13,434 nt of DNA from Acidimicrobiales bacterium (GTDB taxonomy: Bacteria > Actinomycetota > Acidimicrobiia > Acidimicrobiales > Palsa-688), in assembly GCA_030039575.1 (NCBI GenBank), contig JASHVH010000031.1, positions 1 to 13,434 on the forward strand, in the 5' to 3' direction. Within the stretch, counting starts at the first letter, position 1, and each line of letters begins with the position of its first letter. The position numbers and the translations under genes are program-made. This document shows, piece by piece, positions 1-8,784 of this stretch. The notes beneath the pieces were generated by a model. That model ran no database searches, was not told where the DNA came from, and was given only the letters and a program-made list of their open reading frames with translations.

Positions 1-1285
1 GCACGTCCCTTTCGGCGTGGCCCGTGTACAGCTGAGTGGGCCGGCCGATCCGGTTGGCCCCGGAAGTGGTGAGCTCGAGCCAGTGGGCGACCCACCCGGC
101 GGTGCGGCCCACCACGAAAAGGGGAGTGAACATCTCGTCGGGGAAACCGATGGCCGTGTAGACGATCCCCGAATAGAAGTCGACGTTCGGGTACAGCCGT
201 CTGGAAATGAAGAAATCATCGGCCAGCGCCACTTCTTCCAGACGAAGGGCGATGTCCAGCAGGGGGTCTTGTGGCGCCAGTTTTTCCACCAGGTCCAGGG
301 CCACCTGGCGGATCACTTTGGCCCTGGCGTCGGTCGTCTTATAAACGCGGTGGCCGAAACCCATCAGCCGGAACGGGTCATTGCGGTCCTTCGCCTTCTC
401 GACGAAGTAAGACAGCGGGCGGCCCGAGTCCTTTATTTCCTTGAGCATCTTTATGACGGCCTCGGCCGCGCCCCCGTGAAGGGGCCCCCAGAGGGCATTT
501 ATGGCGGCGGAGACCCCGGCGTAAAAACCGGCCCCGGAAGATGCCACCATCCGGAGGGTCGCCGTCGAGCAATTGAGCTCGTGGTCGGCGTGCAGGACCA
601 GCAGCGTGTCCAGCGCCCGCGCCGCGGCGTTATCAGGGAGGTAGTCGCTGCCCGGGATGGTAAAGCACAACTGCAGCAGGTCCTCGGCGTAATCGAGCGA
701 GCGGTTGCTCTTGGCCCGGGGCAGGCCGCGCAGCGTCGAAAGGGCGTAACCGGCGAATATGGGCATGGCGGAAAGGATGCGGACGCCGGCTTGCTCGACC
801 CGTTCCCGGCCGCCCGGACTGGCGGCATCGCCGGCGTAGGCACTCAGTGCTTCAGTGGCGATAGCCAGCATCGCCATCGGGTGCATCGATTGCGGGAAAG
901 AGTCGAAAAGGCGCTCGAGCCCGACGTGGAGAACCAGTTTGGGGTCACGCACGGCGGCCACGAACTGGTCGGCCTGTTCGGCAGTCGGCAGTTCCCCGTA
1001 GATGAGCAAGTACGCCACCTCGAGGAACGAGAACGAGGTGGCCAACTGCTCGACCGGGTAACCGCGGTAGTACAAGCGGCCGGCTTCACCGTCCACGAAG
1101 GTGATGGCCGACTGGTACGCGGCCGTGTCGGCGTAGCCGGGGTCGAAGACCGAGAGGCCGTACTGGGACAGGCTGGCTACATCAACGGCCGTTCGCCCCA
1201 GCGTCGGGTGCTCGACCGGTAGTGCGATGGACTTGTCGCCGACCGTGAGCGTCGCGTTCTCATGCGCCTGTTCGGGACCGGTCAC
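1..1285 (-). CDS. gltA: Type II citrate synthase (3' end cut by window edge)
   Basis: Condenses oxaloacetate and acetyl-CoA to citrate, the entry step of the TCA cycle, in the cytoplasm. 428 residues are visible. By alignment from memory with E. coli GltA (427 aa), only about 6-8 C-terminal residues should lie beyond base 1. The N-terminal beta-rich part (about residues 10-80, ending in ITFVDGEAGRLYYRGYPVEQ) is typical of type II enzymes. Catalytic residues are visible: His270 in WGPLHGG, His312 in MGFGHRVYK and Asp369 in NVDFYSG, matching E. coli H264, H305 and D362. Arg394 in VVGRTAGW and the tail RPTQLYTG fit the active-site closure and C-terminus. The start is GTG at 1285, chosen because GGAGGG (1293-1298) lies 7 bases upstream. 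The gene is divergent from rplU. A 2-methylcitrate synthase is possible but less likely given type II architecture and no prp genes nearby. Confidence 0.96.
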   Translation of the reverse strand, partial: MTGPEQAHENATLTVGDKSIALPVEHPTLGRTAVDVASLSQYGLSVFDPGYADTAAYQSAITFVDGEAGRLYYRGYPVEQLATSFSFLEVAYLLIYGELPTAEQADQFVAAVRDPKLVLHVGLERLFDSFPQSMHPMAMLAIATEALSAYAGDAASPGGRERVEQAGVRILSAMPIFAGYALSTLRGLPRAKSNRSLDYAEDLLQLCFTIPGSDYLPDNAAARALDTLLVLHADHELNCSTATLRMVASSGAGFYAGVSAAINALWGPLHGGAAEAVIKMLKEIKDSGRPLSYFVEKAKDRNDPFRLMGFGHRVYKTTDARAKVIRQVALDLVEKLAPQDPLLDIALRLEEVALADDFFISRRLYPNVDFYSGIVYTAIGFPDEMFTPLFVVGRTAGWVAHWLELTTSGANRIGRPTQLYTGHAERDV

Positions 1286-1501
1286 TGCTCGGCCCTCCTT
1301 TCTTGTCGCCCTTTCCACTGCCTTGGTGTTGCCCAGGGGTATGAGCGAGGCCGTTCAGCCCAGGGGCCTCTCCTGCCAGCTGCCGCCCCCGAGGGGACAA
1401 GCGGGGCCAAAGTCATCTGCAGCAGCACTGGATCGCAGCCTACCGGCGGTCACTTGGCGCACGCACCCGGGGGCGCCGGGGGCCAAGGCCGACACTACGG
1501 G

Positions 1502-1552
1502 GCTGGGTGGCTAGCCCAGCACGCAGCCCGTTGCCGTTATACTTGCCGTTCT
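1502..1552 (+). promoter_or_regulatory. Candidate rplU promoter, possibly leaderless
   Basis: TATACT at 1538-1543 matches a -10 box in five of six positions and ends 9 bases before the rplU GTG start. The transcript would therefore begin at or within a few bases of the start codon. No Shine-Dalgarno sequence precedes that start, which fits a leaderless or near-leaderless mRNA, common in actinobacteria. No good -35 hexamer is seen. At the expected position lies a dyad, GCTGGG (1502-1507) and CCCAGC (1515-1520), that could bind a regulator. TTGCCGTT is repeated at 1531-1538 and 1543-1550. The rest of 1286-1501 shows no further convincing element apart from a repeated GCCCAGGGG (1331-1339 and 1358-1366). 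Confidence 0.4.
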
Positions 1553-1867
1553 GTGTATGCGGTGATCAAGACGGGCGGCAAACAAGAGCGCGTCGAAGAA
1601 GGCCAGCGCGTGACCGTTGAGCGGCTGCGGGCGGCCGACGGCGACGAGGTGTCTTTCGCGCCTGTGCTGCTGGTGGACGGCGAGACGGTGTTGGCCACGC
1701 CGGCCGAGCTCTCCGGGGCAAAAGTAACGGCGCGTGTAGTCGGGTCTGAGAAGGGGCCGAAAGTGCGCGGGTTCGTGTACAAGGCCAAGACCCGCCAGCG
1801 CCGGACCTGGGGTCACCGCCAAAGCTACGACGTCATCGAAGTAACGGCCATCACCAGGGAGGCTTGA
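1553..1867 (+). CDS. rplU: Large ribosomal subunit protein bL21
   Basis: A 104-residue structural protein of the 50S subunit that binds 23S rRNA; the length is normal for the family (about 103). It begins MYAVIKTGGKQERV, the classic bL21 N-terminus, and carries KAKTRQRRTWGHRQ near the C-terminus, the basic rRNA-binding part, ending with DVIEVTAI. The start is GTG at 1553. The frame stays open back to 1262, but the upstream stretch shows no bL21 similarity, and family length plus the first residues fix the start. There is no Shine-Dalgarno sequence; see the promoter entry. It is the first gene of rplU-rpmA-obg-proB and ends 3 bases before rpmA. Confidence 0.97.
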   Translation: MYAVIKTGGKQERVEEGQRVTVERLRAADGDEVSFAPVLLVDGETVLATPAELSGAKVTARVVGSEKGPKVRGFVYKAKTRQRRTWGHRQSYDVIEVTAITREA

Positions 1868-1870
1868 GCA

Positions 1871-2137
1871 GTGTCCAAGACTAAGGGCGGCGGTAGCACC
1901 CGCAACGGGCGCGACAGCGCCGGCCAGCGCCTGGGCGTGAAGGTCTTCGACGGTGGCGCCGTGAAGGCAGGCTCGATCATCGTGCGCCAGAGGGGCACCC
2001 GGTTCCACCCGGGGACCGGCGTCGGCCGGGGGAGGGACGACACGTTGTTCGCCCTCGTGGAAGGGCACGTCCGCTTCGCTCGCCGCAACGGCCGGCGGCT
2101 GGTGGACATCCACCCGGTCGCTGCGTCCAGTAACTGA
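1871..2137 (+). CDS. rpmA: Large ribosomal subunit protein bL27
   Basis: An 88-residue 50S protein whose N-terminal tail reaches the peptidyl-transferase centre. The N-terminus [16 protein letters not shown] corresponds to the family's usual [15 protein letters not shown] and there is no Firmicutes-type cleaved leader. The remaining family blocks are present: [22 protein letters not shown] and DDTLFAL, then a basic FARRNGRR segment. The start is GTG at 1871, preceded by GGGAGG (1857-1862) with 8 bases between. It follows the rplU stop by 3 bases, so the two are co-translated. A GC-rich 7-bp dyad (2139-2145 with 2173-2179) lies in the 65-base gap to obg. Confidence 0.97.
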   Translation: MSKTKGGGSTRNGRDSAGQRLGVKVFDGGAVKAGSIIVRQRGTRFHPGTGVGRGRDDTLFALVEGHVRFARRNGRRLVDIHPVAASSN

Positions 2138-2169
2138 CGCCGGGCGGGGCCCTGGCCGAACTCAACTAG

Positions 2170-3465
<1,296 letters not shown>

Positions 3466-3469
<4 letters not shown>

Positions 3470-4569
3470 GCACAGGCTCGGCCCGCACCGTCGTCGTCAA
3501 AGTCGGTACTTCGTCCATCACCGATGACCGCGGCCGGATCGTCGAAGCCGCCATCGCCAAGCTGTGCTCCGAGGTGGCTGAACTGCGCTCCAACGGTGAC
3601 CAGGTGGTGGTAGTGACCAGCGGGGCCGTCGCCGCCGGCCTGCCGGTGTTGGGCCTCCACCCGAGGCCGAGCGACCCGGCCGTCCTGCAGGCCGTTTCCG
3701 CTGTGGGCCAGAGCCGTTTGATGGGCCACTACGACCGGGCGCTGGAGGCAGCCGGCCTGGTGGGCGGTCAGGTCCTGCTCGCCCCGCTCGACTTCTGGGA
3801 CAGGGCTCAGTACCTGCACGCCCGCGAAACGCTCCACCTGCTGCTCGGCCTGGGCGTCGTCCCTGTAGTGAACGAGAACGACGCCATCGCCGACGATGAG
3901 ATCCGCTTTGGCGACAACGACCGGCTGGCTGCTCTGGTGGCCAACCTCCTGCAGGCCGAGCTGCTCGTGCTCCTGACGGACGCGGCGGGCCTGTTCACGG
4001 CGGACCCCCGGTTGAGCGAAGAGGCGTCTCTGGTCGAAGAGGTGCTCGAAGTCGACCAGGTGCTCTCGCTTGCCGGTGGCCCCGGGAGCTCTCGTGGCAG
4101 CGGGGGCATGGCCTCGAAGCTGGCGGCCGCCAAGATCGCCGCCTGGTCCGGGGTAAGGGTCGTGATCGCCGCGGCTGAGCGGCCCAGCGTGCTGGCGGAC
4201 GCGGTTCGAGGGGCGGCCGGGGTCGGCACGGTGGTGCGCCCCCGAAGTGGCCGCCTCCCGGCTCGCAAGCTCTGGATCGCGTTCGCCCTGGCACCGGCCG
4301 GGACGGTGGTAGTGGACGCCGGGGCGAAGACGGCTCTGGTCGAAAGGGGCGTCTCGCTGCTGCCGGCGGGCGTTCGTGACGTGCGCGGCGACTTCGCTCC
4401 GGACGACGCCGTCGAGGTGGCCGGGCCCGACGGCTCGGTGTTCGCCAAGGGCCTCGTCCGGCATAGTGCCAAAGCGTTGAGGGAGTGGGCGGGCTGGCAC
4501 ACTTCGGAGATGCCGGCCGACGTCCCTCAGGAGGTCGTCCACCGAGACGACCTGGTCATCCTGCCCTAG
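3466..4569 (+). CDS. proB: Glutamate 5-kinase with C-terminal PUA domain
   Basis: Phosphorylates glutamate to gamma-glutamyl phosphate, the first and feedback-controlled step of proline synthesis, in the cytoplasm. It has 367 residues, normal for the long PUA-containing form. The amino-acid-kinase domain covers about 7-255: VVVKVGTSSIT (9-19), VVTSGAVAAG (49-58), NENDAIADDEIRFGDNDRLA (136-155) with the substrate-binding acidic residues, LLTDAAGLFTADPR (169-182), and GSGGMASKLAAAKIA (211-225) near the nucleotide site. The PUA domain follows at about 270-360. ATG 3466 is the only usable in-frame start after the obg stop and has no Shine-Dalgarno sequence. Its partner proA does not follow; the next gene downstream is convergent. 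Confidence 0.96.
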
Positions 4570-4586
4570 GCGACCGGTCCCCCCCC

Positions 4587-4603
4587 GCCGGCGGCCGCCC
4601 GGC
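4587..4603. terminator. GC-rich hairpin between convergent genes
   Basis: The 51-base gap between the proB stop and the end of the convergent unknown gene holds GCCGG (4587-4591) and CCGGC (4599-4603) around a 7-base loop, after a run of Cs. There is no T tract on either strand, so an intrinsic terminator is only a possibility; Rho-dependent ending is equally likely. Confidence 0.25.
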
Positions 4604-4620
4604 GCCTGGCTGCTTGCGCT

Positions 4621-5382
4621 TTACGGGCCGCACATCCCCCATGAGCTGAGGACGGGGTTGGGTACGCCCTGGCCGCAGGGGGTACTGGTGAACTCCCCCA
4701 GGTAGGCCCAGGGATTAGCCTGCACTTTTACGAAAATGGCGGTGCTGTCGAACTGGGCCAAGAGAGCTTGCCCATTGGTCGAACCTGATACGGATTGGGC
4801 CTGGGTAGAGGGGACAAATCGCGCGATGGCCCAATAGGTCCCGATGGCCGGCTGCTCGGCGAAAAAGACGGATCCGGGCAAGACGGAGGCAACGTCGGCG
4901 ATGCTCATGCGTACGCCGCCCGGGTGGGCATCCACCCACAGCGTCGTGATCAACTGGCCGAAGCCGTTGGGTGCGGACGAGTTGACGGCAGGGCTGGTGC
5001 TGGCGGCCGGGTTGATGTGCGGCCTTGTGGTGGCGGTCGTCGGGGCCTGAGTGCTCGGGGGAGTAGTCCGGGGGGTGGAGCCGGCACCCACGGTAGATAC
5101 GTGGCCGTTGCCCCCCGCCGTGCTGGTTGTGCCGGCGCTGGTGCTGGTGGGCGGTTTGGGGTGGCTTGTCGTTGGCCCGGCGGCGGCCTGGCCCGTCTTT
5201 GGCGACGTTCCACCTCCGTGGCCGTTGCCGCCTCCGCCACCGCCGGTCGCCATAAGCGGGACCGCCACCGCGGCGGCGACGATCACGGCGCCGGCCACTG
5301 CTGCGCCGGCCACTACGGAGCGCCGGCGCCTCGGGGCGTCGGCCACCTCGCGGTACGCATGGCGAGGTCGATAACGGGCCAC
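4621..5382 (-). CDS. Membrane-anchored protein with low-complexity linker, function unknown
   Basis: I do not recognise a family for this 253-residue protein. It has a short cytoplasmic N-terminus rich in Arg (RRRR at 18-21), one hydrophobic segment (about 22-45) and a long Gly, then Thr/Ser/Pro-rich linker (about 46-140). A compact C-terminal domain of about 110 residues (141-253) should lie outside the membrane (positive-inside orientation). That domain contains LITTLWVDAHPGGVRMSIAD, GTYWAIARFVPS and ends STPCGQG...GMCGP; Cys236 and Cys251 are the only cysteines and could form a disulfide. The start is GTG at 5382 without a clear Shine-Dalgarno site. It lies 64 bases after the nitrobindin-like gene on the same strand, so it may be the last gene of that transcript. 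It converges on proB. Confidence 0.75.
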   Translation of the reverse strand: MARYRPRHAYREVADAPRRRRSVVAGAAVAGAVIVAAAVAVPLMATGGGGGGNGHGGGTSPKTGQAAAGPTTSHPKPPTSTSAGTTSTAGGNGHVSTVGAGSTPRTTPPSTQAPTTATTRPHINPAASTSPAVNSSAPNGFGQLITTLWVDAHPGGVRMSIADVASVLPGSVFFAEQPAIGTYWAIARFVPSTQAQSVSGSTNGQALLAQFDSTAIFVKVQANPWAYLGEFTSTPCGQGVPNPVLSSWGMCGP

Positions 5383-5446
5383 AACCGTATTTTGCCCTAG
5401 CTGGTGCCCCGAAAGGCGGCTGGCTACGTTTTGGCCCCGGGGACCG

Positions 5447-5941
5447 TCATCGGCCGGCTCGGCGCAGTTCCGCCCTCAGGTGCTGTTGCGCCGGCTGGCC
5501 GACGGCGCCCATTTGAAGGGTGTAGTACAGGGTGTCCCCTTCCACCCGCAAAGAACGGGAAAGGGCGGTCACCTCCTTGGCCGTCGAGCTCAAGCCGATC
5601 GCTCGGGTCGTGAGCTCGAGGCTCGGGCCGGCCAGGGTGCCTTCTTCGATTTCGGCCACGCCGGTCGGGTGGGCCAGGACCAGCTCCACCCGGCCGGCGG
5701 GGACGGCCCTCCAGAAGCCGACCTCGCTGTGCAATGGCCGGCCGTCCTCCAGGCTCCATGTCTGCTGCGAATAAGTCAGGAAAGGCTTGCCGACATGGCC
5801 GAAATTCACTTCCTCTCTATAGGAAAAGCGGCTCACCGTCGGGTAAGTCCCCTCACCCTCTCCCGTCCAGCTCCCCAGCAAGAAGGCAAGGGGGACCACG
5901 TCGGGGTGGAGAACAGGGCCCTCGCCGGTCAGGTCACCCAT
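5447..5941 (-). CDS. Nitrobindin / THAP4-like haem-binding beta-barrel protein
   Basis: A 164-residue protein with the hallmarks of the nitrobindin (DUF1794, FABP-like) family: HPDVVPLAFLLGSWTGEGEG (12-31) containing the GxWxGxG motif, REEVNFGHVGKPFLTYSQ, ELVLAHPTGVAEIEEGT, STAKEVTALSR, and the closing QHLRAELRR. His154 in that last motif sits where the family's proximal haem ligand lies. Characterised relatives (M. tuberculosis Rv2717c, Arabidopsis nitrobindin) bind ferric haem and are linked to NO binding and peroxynitrite isomerisation; the same role here is inferred. The start is ATG at 5941, only 12 bases after the glutamate decarboxylase stop, with a weak GGGG-type ribosome site inside that gap, so the pair is almost certainly one operon. 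The protein is probably cytosolic; no signal peptide is seen. Confidence 0.9.
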   Translation of the reverse strand: MGDLTGEGPVLHPDVVPLAFLLGSWTGEGEGTYPTVSRFSYREEVNFGHVGKPFLTYSQQTWSLEDGRPLHSEVGFWRAVPAGRVELVLAHPTGVAEIEEGTLAGPSLELTTRAIGLSSTAKEVTALSRSLRVEGDTLYYTLQMGAVGQPAQQHLRAELRRAGR

Positions 5942-5953
5942 AGTGCCGCGCCC

Positions 5954-7429
5954 CTAACAAACTCCCCGGGTAGTCTTGTCCTCTTTGGGCCGGGGCCGCG
6001 ACCTCGCCGCCGCGGCCAGGCCGGGCCGCCCCGGCCGGGCGTGGCTGGTGCCAAGGTGCACCGGCCCCTGCGATTCGAGGTGCTCGACCGTGCGCTTCAA
6101 GTCGTCGGCCAGCATGCCGGCGAGATCGCGGGAAAAGCCTTCCCTTACGACGACACGGAGCACGGCAATGTCCTGGGCGTTGGGGGCGAGGGTGTACGCC
6201 GGCACTATCCACCCACGCTGGCGCAGGTGGGCCGCAATGTCGAACACGGTGTAGGGCCGGGCGCCCCGCTCGGCCCCCTCCGCCACACGCCAGCAGACGA
6301 GCGGCAAAGTGCCCGGTTTGCTCATGATCTCGAAGCGGCCCACGGACTCGACCGCCTTGGTCAGGTAGGAAGCGGTCTCCTCCAGCCCCCGCATGATGTC
6401 CGTGTAACCCTCGACCCCCAGGCGCAGGAAGTTGTAGTACTGGGCCAGGATCTGCCCGGATCCCTTGGAGAAGTTCAAGCTGAACGTCGGCTGGTCGCCG
6501 CCCAGGTAGTTCACGTGGAAAATCAGCTCGTCCGGTAGGTCCTCTTCGCTCCGCCAGACGACCCAGCCCACGCCCGGGTAAACAAGGCCGTACTTGTGGC
6601 CCGATACGTTTATGGAATGCACCGTCGGCAGCCTGAAGTCCCACTCGAGGTCGGGCCGGAGAAAAGGGGCCACAAAGCCGCCGCTGGCCGCGTCGACGTG
6701 CAGAGCCACGTCCCAACCGTGCTTGGCGTTCAATTCGACCAGGGCGTCGTTGAGCTCGCTGACGGGTTCGAACTCGCCCGTGTAGGTGCTGCCGAGGATC
6801 CCGACGACGCCGATCGTGTTCTCGTCGACGAGCTCCATGGCTTCGTCGACGCCTATCACGTAACGGTCCCTCGTCAGTGGGACGTAGCGCGGCTCCACAT
6901 CCCAATATCGGGCGAATTTTTCCCAACAAACCTGGACATTGGCGCCGAAAACGATGTTCGGGGCGTCAGTGGGCTTCCCCTCGCTGCTCCGGCGCTTCCG
7001 CCATCGCCACTTGAGGGCCAGGCCGGCCAGGTGGATAGCCTCGGAGGACCCTACGGTGGCACAGCCGACGGCGTCGCCCTGCTCATGAGCGTGGAAGAGC
7101 CGGGCGAGCATGTTCACGCAGCGGTTGTGGATCTCTGTCGTCTGGGGGTACTCATCGGCGTCGATGAAATTGCGGCCGAAAGACTCGCTCATCACCTTGT
7201 CGGCTTCGGGCTCCATCCAGGTGGTGACGAAACTGGCCAGGTTCAAGGTGGGGTTGCCGTCCAGGTTTAGCTCGTCGTGGATTATCTGGTAAGCCGCGTT
7301 CGCCGGCATGCCATGTTGCGGTAGCTGGTAACGGGGAACGGGCTCGCACAGTTCGCGGGTCCCGTACATCGGCGCAAGTTGGGAGTTTTCCTCGTCCAGC
7401 TCGGACGTTTTGAGCTTCCTCGCGAGCAT
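5954..7429 (-). CDS. gadB: Glutamate decarboxylase (PLP-dependent)
   Basis: Converts glutamate to GABA and CO2, consuming a proton, in the cytoplasm. It has 491 residues against about 466 for E. coli GadB. The PLP lysine is Lys279 in [11 protein letters not shown], preceded by His278. Other cofactor contacts are Ser128-Ser129 (VGSSEAI), Gln166 (ANVQVCW) and Asp246 (HVDAASGGF). [18 protein letters not shown] near 62-80 is the usual N-terminal substrate block. The extra length is a C-terminal tail (about 455-491) rich in Arg, Pro and Ala, ending in Cys. The start is ATG at 7429 with a strong GAGGAGGT (7438-7445) 8 bases upstream. No gadC-type glutamate/GABA antiporter is in the window, so a role in acid resistance cannot be assumed; GABA-shunt metabolism is the alternative. 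It is co-transcribed with the nitrobindin-like gene. Confidence 0.95.
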   Translation of the reverse strand: MLARKLKTSELDEENSQLAPMYGTRELCEPVPRYQLPQHGMPANAAYQIIHDELNLDGNPTLNLASFVTTWMEPEADKVMSESFGRNFIDADEYPQTTEIHNRCVNMLARLFHAHEQGDAVGCATVGSSEAIHLAGLALKWRWRKRRSSEGKPTDAPNIVFGANVQVCWEKFARYWDVEPRYVPLTRDRYVIGVDEAMELVDENTIGVVGILGSTYTGEFEPVSELNDALVELNAKHGWDVALHVDAASGGFVAPFLRPDLEWDFRLPTVHSINVSGHKYGLVYPGVGWVVWRSEEDLPDELIFHVNYLGGDQPTFSLNFSKGSGQILAQYYNFLRLGVEGYTDIMRGLEETASYLTKAVESVGRFEIMSKPGTLPLVCWRVAEGAERGARPYTVFDIAAHLRQRGWIVPAYTLAPNAQDIAVLRVVVREGFSRDLAGMLADDLKRTVEHLESQGPVHLGTSHARPGRPGLAAAARSRPRPKEDKTTRGVC

Positions 7430-7502
7430 GGCCTGCTACCTCCTCGGGTCGGCGGGGGCTCGGCGCGGGGCTGGCTGCGGAGGCCAGGAGCCCGACCAGC
7501 CT

Positions 7503-7532
7503 GTGCTAGCAAACCTCGGGCGCCAGTGTCTA
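7503..7532 (-). promoter_or_regulatory. Candidate gadB promoter
   Basis: Read on the minus strand, TAGACA (7532-7527) matches five of six -35 bases. After 18 bases it is followed by TAGCAC (7508-7503), a poor -10 box that carries the extended TGn just before it. It lies about 75 bases before the gadB start and downstream of the protease terminator, where a promoter is needed. The rest of 7430-7606 holds the gadB ribosome site and nothing else I can name. Confidence 0.25.
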
Positions 7533-7606
7533 ATGCCAGCGTCCAACAAAGCGTGCCACCGCCCGGCAAAGTGGCTGCCGCCCCGCCTGCGTCAGGTGTC
7601 GCCTGG

Positions 7607-7675
7607 AAAAAGAACTTGCGCGTTCGAAGGCCCACGCCGCCGGGCCCGGCGACGAGAGGCTTCGAGCGCGCAAGT
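7607..7675 (-). terminator. Intrinsic terminator after the protease pair
   Basis: Reading the minus strand, a 16-base arm (7675-7660) pairs with 7629-7614, with a single non-Watson-Crick position, and is followed after TTC by TTTTT (7611-7607). The 30-base loop contains a perfect 12-bp palindrome, GCCGGGCCCGGC, giving a nested hairpin. It begins 24 bases after the protease stop and so separates that unit from gadB. Confidence 0.65.
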
Positions 7676-7698
7676 GGTCGTTCGGTGACCGTCGGGCT

Positions 7699-8784
7699 CT
7701 AGGACGAGGGCAGTTCCACGCAAGTGGCTTCGCAGGTGCCGAAGCGCCCGTCCCGGACGTAGCCGATGACGACGGTCTTGCCTATGTAGCGCTCCCCGAG
7801 CAGGGCTTGCAGTTCCCGCACGTCCCCGATCGGTTTGGAATCGAGGGAAACGATGACGTCACGAGGCCGAAGGCCGGCCTTCCCGGCGGGGCTGGACGCC
7901 ACCACCGAGACGACTTCCACACCGCGGGCATACCCGGTGGCCCGGGCCACGGCTTGGGGGAGCGGGCGAGGCCCCCCGCCGATGCCCAGGTAGGCGCGCC
8001 GGACGCGGCGCCCGGCGGCGAGGGTGCCGATTATGGCCCGCGTCGTCTCGTTGACGGGGACGGCCATGCCGAGGCCCTGGCCGACCCACGGCCCGACCAG
8101 TGCCGTATTTATCCCGATTACCTCCCCGGCGCTATTGGCCAGGGCGCCCCCCGAGTTCCCGGGGTGAAGAGAGGCGTCGGTCTGTATGACGTCGCCGAGC
8201 AACCGGCTCCCCGGGCCCCCGGAGGCCAGCAGGTTCCGTCCCAGGGCGCTCACCACCCCGGCGCTCACCGAACCCTCGAAGCCCAGCGGGTTGCCGATGG
8301 CGACCACCAGCTGGCCCACCCGGAGGCGGCTGGCGTCCCCGAGCGTGGCCGGTTGGTAGCCGTTGCCCGAGGCCCGGACTACGGCCAGGTCGCTGAGGCG
8401 GTCCGCTCCGACGACCTCGAAGGCGGCCTCGTCGCCGGTGGTGAACGCGGCAGTCCCGCGGTTCGACCCCTGCACCACATGAGCGGAGGTGACGAGCAGC
8501 CCGTCTGCCGAAATGAGCACGGCCGAGCCGGCGCCTGCCGGCCGGTGCATCTGGTCCTCGACCCTCAATGCAGCTACCGACGGCAGGAGCTTTTCGGCCA
8601 CCCAGGACACGGTGCGCGAGTAACTGTCCAGCAGCGCTTCGTCCAGGTCGGCGAGTGCCGGCCCGTCGGTCGGGGCACCGGCCGGGAAATCGGCTGTGGC
8701 CGCTCCGCTCAGGGCGCCAGGAGGCTGTAGGCCACTCGAGCCTGGCGGCACGTCAGCGGGCGCCGGCAAGGTGCCCGTAGTCAT
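7699..8784 (-). CDS. HtrA/DegP-like trypsin-family protease with PDZ domain (second of a pair)
   Basis: A serine endopeptidase of the HtrA type (S1C), 361 residues. A disordered Pro/Gly/Ala-rich N-terminus (about 1-45) precedes the trypsin fold (about 60-260): catalytic His102 in VTSAHVV, Asp132 in SDLAVV and Ser211 in PGNSGG. AIGNPLGF (162-169) and LGMAVPV are typical of active HtrA enzymes. One PDZ domain follows (about 264-356; YLGIG, SSPAGKAGLRPRDVIVSLD). No signal peptide or membrane segment is visible, unlike most HtrA proteins. ATG 8784 is chosen over GTG 8787 because GGGAG (8791-8795) then sits 6 bases away instead of 3. The ATG overlaps the stop of the upstream protease gene (TGATG), so the two are translationally coupled. 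The substrate is unknown. Confidence 0.92.
   Translation of the reverse strand: MTTGTLPAPADVPPGSSGLQPPGALSGAATADFPAGAPTDGPALADLDEALLDSYSRTVSWVAEKLLPSVAALRVEDQMHRPAGAGSAVLISADGLLVTSAHVVQGSNRGTAAFTTGDEAAFEVVGADRLSDLAVVRASGNGYQPATLGDASRLRVGQLVVAIGNPLGFEGSVSAGVVSALGRNLLASGGPGSRLLGDVIQTDASLHPGNSGGALANSAGEVIGINTALVGPWVGQGLGMAVPVNETTRAIIGTLAAGRRVRRAYLGIGGGPRPLPQAVARATGYARGVEVVSVVASSPAGKAGLRPRDVIVSLDSKPIGDVRELQALLGERYIGKTVVIGYVRDGRFGTCEATCVELPSS

Noticed and set aside
17..1222. Long plus-strand open frame of about 400 codons
   Set aside because: It lies antisense to citrate synthase, whose catalytic motifs are clear; the composition is a GC-rich shadow with no recognisable domain.
1262..1552. N-terminal extension of the rplU frame back to 1262
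   Set aside because: It would double the length of a highly conserved ribosomal protein, has no family similarity and runs through the candidate promoter.
4621..5382. The anchored protein as a zeta-type anti-sigma factor
   Set aside because: Single helix and Thr/Pro linker look similar, but there is no adjacent sigma gene and no HxxxCxxC zinc anti-sigma motif at the N-terminus.
5480..6538. Plus-strand open frame of about 350 codons across the nitrobindin and decarboxylase genes
   Set aside because: It crosses two well-supported minus-strand genes and their junction, with no recognisable domain.
7807..8730. Plus-strand open frame of about 307 codons opposite the downstream protease
   Set aside because: The protease on the other strand has a complete catalytic triad and PDZ domain; this frame is a GC-driven shadow.
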